This document shows positions 5,936 to 10,794 of a DNA stretch of 14,211 nucleotides, piece after piece. This DNA is from Micavibrio_B sp044238965 (GTDB lineage Bacteria; Pseudomonadota; Alphaproteobacteria; Micavibrionales; Micavibrionaceae), in contig JBIICJ010000125.1 in assembly GCA_044238965.1 (NCBI GenBank), positions 1-14,211 of the forward strand. The letters run 5' to 3'. How positions within the stretch are numbered: the stretch's first letter is position 1; the number at the start of each line of letters is the position of its first letter. The notes under the pieces were generated by a model, which saw nothing but the letters and a program-made list of their open reading frames with translations, was not told where the DNA came from and searched no databases. Position numbers and translations under genes: made by a program.

Positions 5936-5958
5936 ATGTCACCTCACTTTTCACTGAC

Positions 5959-6019
5959 TAACTACCATAGTTAATCCACCCAACCTCCCAGATAAACTGG
6001 GAGGGTGGATAGGTAACTA
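5959..6019 (-). promoter_or_regulatory. Hairpin element A (upstream of the clamp-like gene)
   Basis: On the minus strand: TAGTTA (6019-6014), CCT bulge, ATCCAC, an eight-base stem CCTCCCAG, loop, CTGGGAGG, TTGG bulge, GTGGAT, TAACTA (5973-5968). The outer TAGTTA/TAACTA and inner stems pair perfectly. A second TAGTTA (5964-5959) after TGG could instead pair with TAACTA. It starts right after the DUF932 stop codon and ends 23 bases before the clamp-like start. Confidence 0.7.
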
Positions 6020-6970
6020 CTACACGCAGAGTTCCAGAGCGTAGTCCAGCGCCGTCTGGTTCATAGCTGCGTTAGGACCATACCACAATGAGTCAAGCCG
6101 ACTGGAAGCAGTGTGCCCCCTCTCGTAATTCAACCACTCATTGAGGCCATTGTACATAGCCCAAGCAGTGCCTTTGACACCCGGCAAGTCATTACCCTTG
6201 CCGACTTCGATACGGTTCCAGATGTCAGTAATAATGTTAGCCATTTTGGTACCAGCTGGTTTGTCTTCAGTGACACCAAGCACACGCTTGATGTACTTGG
6301 AGATGTCATTGGAGTTGACACCCCTACGGGCAAGCCTACGGTATTGCTCCGCAGTAGCTTCAAACTCTTGCTTGGCCAAGTTCATTACAGCTTGGATATT
6401 AGCCAAGTTGTCATGGATAGACTTGCTATGCTTGACACGAATAAGCTTGGAAGCTTTGTCATGTACCGCTAACTTCAAAGTGTTAGCGCAGACAACCCTG
6501 ATAGGGGTGAAGCCTACACGGCATGACAACGAACCGTCATGGCTATGACTGAGCAATACATAGGATTCCACTGGATCATTAGGAACTATGTCCATTGGAT
6601 CTAAGGATAGTTTGGCTAGCATGAATATGCGTGAGCCGTTGCGTAGAGAACCTGCGGTCTCCATGGAAGCTTGCTTGGACTCAAGCCATGGGTTGAACCA
6701 ATTGAGTGCCTCATGATTCTGGAGAATCGTATACCGATCCCCCACTACACCTAGGATACTGTTATCAGACTTGCGACGAGTCGCAAAGGACTCTGGGATA
6801 GGTTGCTGAGTATCAGCGGTTACCATGGGAACTTTTTCTACTTCCCAGTCGAGTCCAGAAGCTTGAAGCACTTGGTCTACACTTTGGAGTGCGTCGCCAT
6901 CAAGCTTGGTGCCAATGCCATGCCATGGCTTGGCGTTAGCGTAGAACATAGTTTCGATTTCATGAGCCAT
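6020..6970 (-). CDS. DUF932 family phage/plasmid-like protein (316 aa)
   Basis: Starts at ATG 6970 with AAGGA nine bases upstream. The N-terminus MAHEIETMFYANAKPWHGIGTKLDG is the well-known beginning of the DUF932 / 'phage-plasmid-like protein' family, and 316 residues is the usual length. Further family-like parts are YTILQNHEALNWFNPW (about 81-96), GSRIFMLAKL (about 112), SHDGSLSCRVGFTPIRVVCANTLKLAV (about 143-169) and the C-terminal GTAWAMYNGLNEWLNYERG (about 268-286). The family is widespread on plasmids and phages, often near replication and recombination genes, but its biochemical role is unknown. Hairpin elements lie on both sides. Confidence 0.92.
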   Translation of the reverse strand: MAHEIETMFYANAKPWHGIGTKLDGDALQSVDQVLQASGLDWEVEKVPMVTADTQQPIPESFATRRKSDNSILGVVGDRYTILQNHEALNWFNPWLESKQASMETAGSLRNGSRIFMLAKLSLDPMDIVPNDPVESYVLLSHSHDGSLSCRVGFTPIRVVCANTLKLAVHDKASKLIRVKHSKSIHDNLANIQAVMNLAKQEFEATAEQYRRLARRGVNSNDISKYIKRVLGVTEDKPAGTKMANIITDIWNRIEVGKGNDLPGVKGTAWAMYNGLNEWLNYERGHTASSRLDSLWYGPNAAMNQTALDYALELCV

Positions 6971-7031
6971 GATAGTACATCCTTAGTGATAGAGTCGCTG
7001 ACTGATACCCAAACCGTTTGGATATCTGCTT

Positions 7032-7079
7032 GACTATATCCACCCAGCCCCTGCTGTACAGGGGATGGATAGGATAGTC
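7032..7079 (-). promoter_or_regulatory. Hairpin element B (upstream of DUF932 gene)
   Basis: Minus strand: GACTAT (7079-7074), CCT bulge, ATCCAT, stem CCCCTG, loop TACAG, CAGGGG, CTGG bulge, GTGGAT, ATAGTC (7037-7032). Outer and inner helices pair. It has the same bulges as element A (CCT on the 5' side, YTGG on the 3' side) with different stem bases. It begins on the last base of the upstream gene's TAG stop. A further inverted repeat (GATATCCAAAC/GTTTGGGTATC) follows at 7001-7024. Confidence 0.7.
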
Positions 7080-7285
7080 TAGCCGTACATGACTTGGTGG
7101 GTAAGCCACTGGATATTCAAGACCTTACAGCTCCTACCCTCTTGCTCATACTTCTTATTTAATACCCTACGCAGACCCTTATGGGTCAGCATTCTGGCAT
7201 GGTACAGGTTACCCTGAAAGCTACGATATTCTTTGTTGCCACTATCGTAGACTGCCTCATACGATATGGCGTAATACTTTGTCAT
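7079..7285 (-). CDS. Small protein of unknown function (68 aa)
   Basis: ATG at 7285 with GAGG six bases upstream, directly after the lipoprotein gene's stop. The product is MTKYYAISYEAVYDSGNKEYR, then SFQGNLYHARMLTHKGLRRVLNKKYEQEG, ending VLNIQWLTHQVMYG. It is basic and rich in Tyr, with an alternating pattern that suggests a small alpha/beta fold. No known motif is seen and no family recognised. The RBS-to-start geometry is good and the frame fills the space between element B and the lipoprotein gene. Confidence 0.68.
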   Translation of the reverse strand: MTKYYAISYEAVYDSGNKEYRSFQGNLYHARMLTHKGLRRVLNKKYEQEGRSCKVLNIQWLTHQVMYG

Positions 7286-7287
7286 AC

Positions 7288-7422
7288 TTACCTCACTCGC
7301 TGAGTCAGCGTGACATTTACAGGACCGTCCTGATACGACACGCTGACTAACACTTCACTTCTCATCTGACGACAACCCGTTAGAGCCATCGTCAGTAGTA
7401 GAATCCAGCTACCGTATCGCAT
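7288..7422 (-). CDS. Predicted small phage lipoprotein (44 aa)
   Basis: ATG at 7422 with TGAGGAG seven bases upstream. The N-terminus is a textbook lipoprotein signal: MRYGSWILLLTMALTGC with a basic residue at position 2, a hydrophobic core and lipobox LTGC with Cys at 17. Cleavage would leave a 28-residue lipidated peptide CRQMRSEVLVSVSYQDGPVN ending QRVR. Its ribosome binding site overlaps the end of the preceding gene, and its stop is two bases before the next start. Short phage lipoproteins include superinfection-exclusion and Rz1-type spanin subunits; no Rz partner is seen here and the peptide is not Pro-rich, so exclusion or another envelope role is a guess. Confidence 0.7.
   Translation of the reverse strand: MRYGSWILLLTMALTGCRQMRSEVLVSVSYQDGPVNVTLTQRVR
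7303..7348 (-). repeat. Nested inverted repeat inside the lipoprotein gene
   Basis: AGTCAGCGTG (7303-7312) pairs with CACGCTGACT (7339-7348), a perfect 10-bp helix. Inside it CAGGA/TCCTG (7320-7332) forms a second helix, the two joined by an internal loop of about seven and six bases. It lies in the 3' half of the lipoprotein gene, just before the ribosome binding site of the next gene, so it could tune expression of that gene. Confidence 0.7.
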
Positions 7423-7424
7423 GG

Positions 7425-7616
7425 TTACTCCTCAGTGTAACCGTCGAACCATGGACCAAACACTGCTGTTCGAGCAGTTCCTACTTTTGTTGTAGCCGTT
7501 CGGCTACTTGTTTCGGGATCTTTGCAATGGGCTTGAGCCTCTTCAAGAGTCAATCCCGTTTCAATAGTTAAGCTTGCACGATTCTGAAAGAACCGTACAA
7601 TTTTGTAGGTTGTCAT
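7425..7616 (-). CDS. Conserved small phage protein, 'LTLEEAQAHC' type (63 aa)
   Basis: ATG at 7616 overlaps the upstream stop (ATGA), with GGAG about nine bases before it. The protein reads MTTYKIVRFFQN, GLTLEEAQAHCKDPETSSRT, then VFGPWFDGYTEE. I know this pattern (YKIVRFY, LTLEEAQaHC.dPetSSrTa, WFDGY) from many phage hypothetical proteins of about 60 residues; no function is established. The single Cys next to His and the conserved acidic/aromatic C-terminus are the notable residues. It sits in a string of four small conserved phage genes. Confidence 0.85.
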   Translation of the reverse strand: MTTYKIVRFFQNRASLTIETGLTLEEAQAHCKDPETSSRTATTKVGTARTAVFGPWFDGYTEE

Positions 7617-7873
7617 TCTTCAATTCTCCTTATCTCACCTAAGGGTTTGCTATCATCCTTAGACACAAAGTACACGGTATCTTCAGTAGAGTAAGACTCA
7701 ATCTCTACTTCGTTAGAGTCATCCTCCCATACCGTCTTCAGTATGGTTTCATCACTTGCCTCAACGGGCAAGCGATAGACTACACTGGTGGGATAGGCAG
7801 CGTTTACCTCCCACCCGTCGTTTTCATTACCCCAGACATCGTAACTAATCCAACGCCAAGCAGTTTTATCCAT
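7613..7873 (-). CDS. Conserved small phage protein, 'YDVWGN' type (86 aa)
   Basis: ATG at 7873 with GAGG six bases upstream. The N-terminal segment AWRWISYDVWGNENDGWEVNAAYPTSVVYRL is a pattern I recall from phage hypothetical proteins (YDVWGN.kDG(Y/W)eVN). The remainder is acidic (VEASDETILKTVWEDDSNEVEIESYSTEDT) and ends LGEIRRIEE. It is probably a small beta-rich soluble protein. Function unknown. Its stop overlaps the start of the next gene. Confidence 0.8.
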   Translation of the reverse strand: MDKTAWRWISYDVWGNENDGWEVNAAYPTSVVYRLPVEASDETILKTVWEDDSNEVEIESYSTEDTVYFVSKDDSKPLGEIRRIEE

Positions 7874-7876
7874 GAT

Positions 7877-8074
7877 TTACCTCAAGTCTGGGTTAAGTAG
7901 CCCATGAGCTAGTTCATTCAATCGGAGAAGAATATCTCCGGTTTGAACTGTTGGATCTTCATGAAACTTGGAAGACAACATATATCGTTCCAAGTTTATC
8001 ATCCAAGTTGTTACATAATCCATATCACTTTGAAGCTGCTTATTAGCTTCTTGAAGCTTGCTGATATAGTTCAT
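7877..8074 (-). CDS. Conserved small phage protein, 'SKFHEDPTVQTGD' type (65 aa)
   Basis: Start set at ATG 8074, five bases after AGGAG; a GTG two codons earlier falls too close to that site. The first half, MNYISKLQEANKQLQSDMDYVTTWMINLERYM, is a likely coiled coil. The second half, LSSKFHEDPTVQTGDILLRLNELAHGLL, matches a conserved motif of phage hypothetical proteins (Y(L/M).S.KFh.DPTVQ..D.l.RL). Function unknown. It is followed after three bases by the YDVWGN-type gene. Confidence 0.8.
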   Translation of the reverse strand: MNYISKLQEANKQLQSDMDYVTTWMINLERYMLSSKFHEDPTVQTGDILLRLNELAHGLLNPDLR

Positions 8075-8101
8075 ACTCACTCCTTGTCAAAGTAACCAGT
8101 T

Positions 8102-8123
8102 CCGTACACCCTCAAGTGTACGG
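8102..8123 (-). repeat. Perfect 8-bp hairpin between small genes
   Basis: CCGTACAC (8102-8109) pairs with GTGTACGG (8116-8123) around a six-base loop. No T-run follows in either direction, so it is not a typical terminator. It lies 12 bases after the 22-residue gene and 28 bases before the next start. It could stabilise an mRNA end or mask the next ribosome binding site. Confidence 0.6.
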
Positions 8124-8135
8124 TCAGGATACTTC

Positions 8136-8204
8136 TTACAGAACTATGTTTGCTACAATAGCTGCAAAGATAGCCCCAGCTAAGAAGCTGTATATGTATC
8201 GCAT
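8136..8204 (-). CDS. Hydrophobic micropeptide (22 aa)
   Basis: ATG at 8204 follows TAGGAG by five to six bases, and the TAG inside that site is the stop of the upstream 31-residue gene. The product MRYIYSFLAGAIFAAIVANI plus VL is one hydrophobic helix with a positive N-terminus, long enough to cross a membrane. Such peptides are common in phages and easily missed. Support is the ribosome binding site, the tight link to the upstream gene and the clean transmembrane pattern; no family can be assigned at this size. Confidence 0.55.
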   Translation of the reverse strand: MRYIYSFLAGAIFAAIVANIVL

Positions 8205-8212
8205 TGTGACTC

Positions 8213-8308
8213 CTATAATTCACATGGTGGAGGACTGCCCTTAGAATAAATCTGAGGGCCGAACTGATTCTCCAACCGTAACCATACCGACAACCACCAG
8301 ATATCCAT
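8213..8308 (-). CDS. Very small protein (31 aa)
   Basis: ATG at 8308 with CAGGAG seven to eight bases upstream. The product is MDIWWLSVWLRLENQFGPQI, then YSKGSPPPCEL. The first 12 residues are Trp-rich and amphipathic and may sit at a membrane; the end is Pro-rich with one Cys. The stop is part of the next gene's ribosome binding site. A longer reading through this region in another frame (to 8077) is less likely because it ignores both internal ribosome binding sites. Unknown function. Confidence 0.5.
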   Translation of the reverse strand: MDIWWLSVWLRLENQFGPQIYSKGSPPPCEL

Positions 8309-8330
8309 ATCAATTCTCCTGATAACAGTC

Positions 8331-8389
8331 AGTCACCCATTGACTAGACTCACCCAGCCACTCGCTTGGAGTGGATGGAAAAGGTAGTC
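8331..8389 (-). promoter_or_regulatory. Hairpin element C
   Basis: Minus strand: GACTA (8389-8385), CCT, TTTCCAT, stem CCACTC, loop CAAGC, GAGTGG, CTGG, GTGAGTC, TAGTC (8346-8342). Outer and inner helices pair, and the middle helix is weak. It is followed by AATGGGT and GACT (8334-8331), which could pair with AGTC instead. It lies five bases after the stop of the 8394-8585 gene and 23 bases before the start at 8308. Confidence 0.65.
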
Positions 8390-8393
8390 ATAC

Positions 8394-8585
8394 TTAACTA
8401 AGCACCACCCATTCTTGATAGTCATTGTGGTCTAGTGTTATACTGGCCACTTCGCTCCAGTGACCAGCATCGTACAGCTCAAATTTGAGCTCATTGAAGC
8501 GTAACAATATGGGTTGTTGTAACCGTAAGACAACTTTACCATTAACCAATGCCTGTAAGGCCTCTTTAAAATTTAAAACTGTCAT
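8394..8585 (-). CDS. Small protein, possibly of the DUF2829-like type (63 aa)
   Basis: The ATG at 8585 is six bases after GGAG; ATGs at 8591 and 8603 lack a proper site. It begins MTVLNFKEALQALVNGKVVLRLQ and ends ITLDHNDYQEWVVLS. The start (NF.EAL.AL..GK.V.R) and the end (L...D...W.V) recall the layout of DUF2829 / Tad2-like phage proteins, some of which sequester Thoeris signalling molecules. The resemblance is to a short, low-complexity pattern and the protein lacks the usual Trp after the Arg, so the link is weak. It lies between hairpin elements C and D. Confidence 0.6.
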   Translation of the reverse strand: MTVLNFKEALQALVNGKVVLRLQQPILLRFNELKFELYDAGHWSEVASITLDHNDYQEWVVLS

Positions 8586-8606
8586 AGCCATCTCCGCTAA
8601 CATATC

Positions 8607-8669
8607 TAATCACCCATTGATTAGATCCCACCACCCACCAGATAGATCTAGTGGGTGGAAAGAGTAATC
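8607..8669 (-). promoter_or_regulatory. Hairpin element D
   Basis: Minus strand: GATTA (8669-8665), CTCTTT, a 12-bp stem beginning CCACCCAC, loop TCTA, the matching 3' strand, TGGGATC, TAATC (8623-8619). Then AATGGGT and a second GATTA (8611-8607) follow, so TAATC can pair with either GATTA. It ends 22 bases before the ATG at 8585. It is the most divergent of the four elements in its internal loop. Confidence 0.62.
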
Positions 8670-8720
8670 TTATGGTTCACACTTCGTGACACAAGATAGT
8701 GTCATATGGTAGCCTATTGG

Positions 8721-8751
8721 TTGTCAGACAATAGGTTAGACTCAGTATAAT
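8721..8751 (+). promoter_or_regulatory. Weak rightward promoter candidate
   Basis: A perfect TATAAT (8746-8751) on the plus strand has TTGTCA (8721-8726) upstream, but the spacing of 19 is longer than usual. There is no gene downstream in this direction, only the terminator-like hairpin at 8863-8890, so the product would be an RNA of about 130 bases. Confidence 0.25.
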
Positions 8752-8862
8752 CCCCATACTGGAATATACTTAGATTGTTTATTGGATAGATTATTTTGGT
8801 TGGTATCTAAACCAGTTCCGTTATCGAACACAAAATATATCACTTACAATCAAACCCCTACC

Positions 8863-8890
8863 ACTAACCTAAAAAGGTTAGTTTTCTTGT
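8863..8890 (+). terminator. Rho-independent terminator, rightward
   Basis: ACTAACCT and AGGTTAGT form an eight-base stem with an AAAA loop, followed by TTTTCTTGTTT on the plus strand. The minus strand has no T-run after the stem. All genes within 2 kb are on the minus strand, so this ends either a plus-strand RNA or read-through from elsewhere. Confidence 0.55.
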
Positions 8891-9110
8891 TTCGCTTAGG
8901 ACTTTCCAAAGTCGTAAGACTACCAAACACTTAACGGTTTGGATGGTAGGTTAGGCTATGCTTGAATCCAAACCCAAACTAAGTCCAAACCCATAGCCGG
9001 AATGCTTAGGGTTTGAATCTAACTTGAATCGGATTCAAGCAAGCGAAGTCATCTAAGGGTTTATCCTAGTGGACTCGTTTTCGCTTATACCCATATGGTA
9101 CTGGCATGGG

Positions 9111-9124
9111 TACTGAATTCAGAA
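9111..9124. repeat. Direct repeat flanking the 9182-9808 unit, left copy
   Basis: TACTGAATTCAGAA, containing the 10-bp palindrome CTGAATTCAG (9113-9122). An identical 14-base copy is at 9962-9975 on the other side of the gene and its terminator; similarity continues a few bases further (A.ATTT..GGA). Confidence 0.8.
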
Positions 9125-9134
9125 AATTTACTGG

Positions 9135-9168
9135 AAAAAAAAAGAGGGAGCCAAAATTGGCCCCCTCT
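9135..9168 (-). terminator. Strong Rho-independent terminator after the 9182-9808 gene
   Basis: On the minus strand an 11-base stem (GAGGGGGCCAA with TTGGCTCCCTC, one G-T pair, minimal loop) is followed by nine T. It starts about 14 bases after the TAG stop. It isolates this gene from the leftward train beyond the repeat region. Confidence 0.9.
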
Positions 9169-9181
9169 ATATAGTTTGATA

Positions 9182-9808
9182 CTACACCCATTGTGGAAGT
9201 ACCACAACAGATACTGCTTCCTTATCCGCCTTGCGCTTAAGATATGCGCGACGGTTAGCCGCCGCTCTATTTGATATCTTCTTAGGTTTGCTAGCTAGTA
9301 TCTTAGCTAGTTCGGGATTCAGTTTGGATAACTCCCACCTAAGGCCGGATTTCCAATCCTTAGGCAAACCTAACAGACTAGCTACTTCCCTTATCTTGTG
9401 GCCTTCTTGAACTAAGGCCACTATGTCATTAGCTACTTTAGGTAAGTTATATCCTAACCCATGCAAGACTCTGTTAGAATCCCGACAAGTCAAGCTATCC
9501 AAATGTTCCTTAACAATAGGCTTACCTATCGACTTTTCTTGCCATATATATCGCCATACTGATCGACCTATAGCCTTAAGTCCTATGTTACTATCCAATG
9601 GATCCCAATGGCTATCGGGAAGATCTAGAATAGTGTTCAAGTCTAATCCGTTTCTAACCGCACTTATGGCAAGTATAGCTATACTTCCTTCAGCTATGGT
9701 AGCATAGCTAAGGCCATATTGCCCGAGAACAAACTTATCTAGCTTATGGGCCTTTTTAGCTATACCACAAGCCACCTTGGATATCCTAGTATATACTGAA
9801 TTATTCAT
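9182..9808 (-). CDS. Protein of unknown function with probable DNA-binding C-terminal half (208 aa)
   Basis: ATG at 9808, eight bases after GGAAGG; a GTG seven codons earlier would include that site. The N-terminal part (VACGIAKKAHKLDKFVLGQYGLSYATIAEGSIAILAISAVRNGLDL) is helical and fairly hydrophobic. Around residues 145-175, VQEGHKIREVASLLGLPKDWKSGLRWELSKLNPEL looks like a helix-turn-helix. The C-terminus is very basic (KPKKISNRAAANRRAYLKRK). No enzyme motif or known family is recognised. It is monocistronic: 370 bases or more without genes on both sides, its own terminator and flanking direct repeats. It could be a regulator or an autonomous accessory ('moron') gene. GCTA/CTAG tetramers look unusually frequent here. 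Confidence 0.75.
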   Translation of the reverse strand: MNNSVYTRISKVACGIAKKAHKLDKFVLGQYGLSYATIAEGSIAILAISAVRNGLDLNTILDLPDSHWDPLDSNIGLKAIGRSVWRYIWQEKSIGKPIVKEHLDSLTCRDSNRVLHGLGYNLPKVANDIVALVQEGHKIREVASLLGLPKDWKSGLRWELSKLNPELAKILASKPKKISNRAAANRRAYLKRKADKEAVSVVVLPQWV

Positions 9809-9961
9809 CGCTCTATCCTTCCTTAACACTAGCTATAGAATCCCCCAACGGGACGATAGCTAGCCGATATTTCAAAGATCAAAAGATATCCAATCCGTTT
9901 GGATACCCTATCGACTGGTTAGCCGATATTCTAGTTATCGGGATTTCCGGGAAGAAGTCGA

Positions 9962-9975
9962 TACTGAATTCAGAA
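9962..9975. repeat. Direct repeat flanking the 9182-9808 unit, right copy
   Basis: Identical to 9111-9124 over 14 bases, again centred on CTGAATTCAG (9964-9973). The two copies are 851 bases apart and bracket gene plus terminator. They could be paired operators or the scar of an insertion. Confidence 0.8.
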
Positions 9976-10033
9976 TATTTCCGGATATTACGAAAATTTT
10001 ATTTGTAATACGGAAAGACGACGCGGAGGATAT

Positions 10034-10060
10034 TTGTTTAAACAACTATTGTTTGAACAA
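10034..10060. promoter_or_regulatory. Tandem operator-like palindromes TTGTTTRAACAA
   Basis: TTGTTTAAACAA (10034-10045, perfect palindrome) and TTGTTTGAACAA (10049-10060) differ by one central base and repeat with a 15-base period. This fits two adjacent sites for a dimeric DNA-binding protein. It lies about 230 bases upstream of the 9182-9808 gene. Confidence 0.6.
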
Positions 10061-10236
10061 TTATTTCAGCTTGGCTATCTTATGCCATATTCCCGATACT
10101 ATCCAGCTATACTTATTTTCGCCATGCCCGAAAATGCCAGAATTGGCCCGTAAACAGTCGATCCCGACTCAACCCAACCCTTGACCCATCCAATCCGATA
10201 GTGTCCCAATGGGCCCATTTTGGGCCTGTAATCGGT

Positions 10237-10250
10237 TGTACAATTGTACA
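10237..10250. promoter_or_regulatory. 14-bp perfect palindrome TGTACAATTGTACA
   Basis: A perfect 14-base palindrome in a gene-free region, operator-like in size. No promoter element is clear next to it. A second inverted repeat, GGCCC/GGGCC with an ATTTT loop, lies just before it at 10212-10226. Confidence 0.5.
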
Positions 10251-10400
10251 CTAAAACAATAGCTATAAGGTTCAAATTCTACCCACTAAGGAGGAGAAGG
10301 GGTGGCCTGATATACCGATGCAATTCACTCATAACACCTACCATTCTACTCCTTTATCTTTACCATCCTACTCTCACATACATACTCCTATATACACATA

Positions 10401-10424
10401 TATAAAAGGACCCTATCTTGGGTC
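10401..10424 (-). terminator. Weak terminator candidate, leftward
   Basis: On the minus strand GACCC (10424-10420) and GGGTC (10413-10409) pair around a six-base loop, then CTTTTATATAT. The stem is only five bases. It could end the transcript of the two small genes at 10529-10986, about 105 bases after their last stop. Confidence 0.35.
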
Positions 10425-10528
10425 ATGAGCATAGCGAATGGGACCCAAAAAGTTTTTCTAACCTTTTTTAAAATTAGACCCCCATATACCCAACAACAAA
10501 AATCTTTTACTCCTACCTATTTAGTAGC

Positions 10529-10783
10529 TTATTTTTCCAGAAACTCTTTTATTTCTTTAACTACTTCATCAGCGTATGCTTTACATTCTTGAAGACTAGC
10601 AAAACTTAAGGTGTGATTGTTTTGATCTAGAAAGCTATATCCTAATCTATGCTCTATTACTTCAATTTTTACAGACCATCTATAAGTACCCTCATAGAGA
10701 TACTTATGTTGAGTCCTATCGTATTCACCATGACGGTTACGGTAGAACTGAATACGGATCTGTTGATTAGGCTTCTTACTCAT
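10529..10783 (-). CDS. Small protein of unknown function (84 aa)
   Basis: ATG at 10783 with AAGG upstream, 11 bases after the preceding gene. The sequence MSKKPNQQIRIQFYRNRHGEYDRTQHKYLYEGTYRWSVKIEVIEHRLGYSFLDQNNHTLSF reads as alternating beta strands rich in Arg, Tyr and His. A C-terminal helix follows (ASLQECKAYADEVVKEIKEFLEK). The layout resembles small single-domain phage proteins of the beta-sheet plus helix type, but I recognise no named family. It is the second gene of a two-gene leftward unit with a candidate promoter at 11023-11045. Confidence 0.7.
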   Translation of the reverse strand: MSKKPNQQIRIQFYRNRHGEYDRTQHKYLYEGTYRWSVKIEVIEHRLGYSFLDQNNHTLSFASLQECKAYADEVVKEIKEFLEK

Positions 10784-10794
10784 GATTTACCTTT

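Larger units (their letters stand above)
8670..9134. other. Gene-free, repeat-rich region
   Basis: I see no protein gene on either strand. It holds several inverted repeats: TGACAC/GTGTCA (8687-8704), CCTATTG/CAATAGG (8713-8735), CCAAAC/GTTTGG (8922-8941), GGCTATG/CATAGCC (8954-8998, enclosing two direct copies of TCCAAACCCA at 8967 and 8984), and CTTGAATC/GATTCAAG (9023-9039). CTTGAATC also occurs at 8961. This may be a replication origin or control region; nothing proves it. Confidence 0.5.
9809..10528. other. Gene-free intergenic region with palindromes
   Basis: No convincing gene. CCGATA/TATCGG recurs (9863, 9920, 10094, 10194 and inverted at 9933), including a hairpin CCGATA/TATCGG at 9920-9938, and there is ATCCAA/TTGGAT near 9888-9904. 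The part 10330-10400 is pyrimidine-rich on the plus strand and ends in a TATATA stretch. A 21-residue reading at 10344-10279 (minus) has AAAGGAG before its ATG but is too short to accept. The region may hold the promoter of the 9182-9808 gene and operators. Confidence 0.5.

Noticed and set aside
6113..6548. Frames on both strands inside the DUF932 gene
   Set aside because: Shadows of a well-recognised gene; no proper start sites.
8077..8313. 78-residue minus-strand frame
   Set aside because: It passes over two small genes with better ribosome binding sites in another frame, and its sequence does not look like a protein.
9423..9707. Plus-strand frame inside the 9182-9808 gene
   Set aside because: Antisense shadow with no ribosome binding site.
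10262..10284. GGTTCAAATTC resembling a tRNA T-arm
   Set aside because: The flanking bases do not form the T stem and no acceptor or anticodon arms are found.
10279..10344. 21-residue minus-strand frame after AAAGGAG
   Set aside because: Too short and isolated; no coupling or recognisable pattern. Kept only as a note in the region entry.
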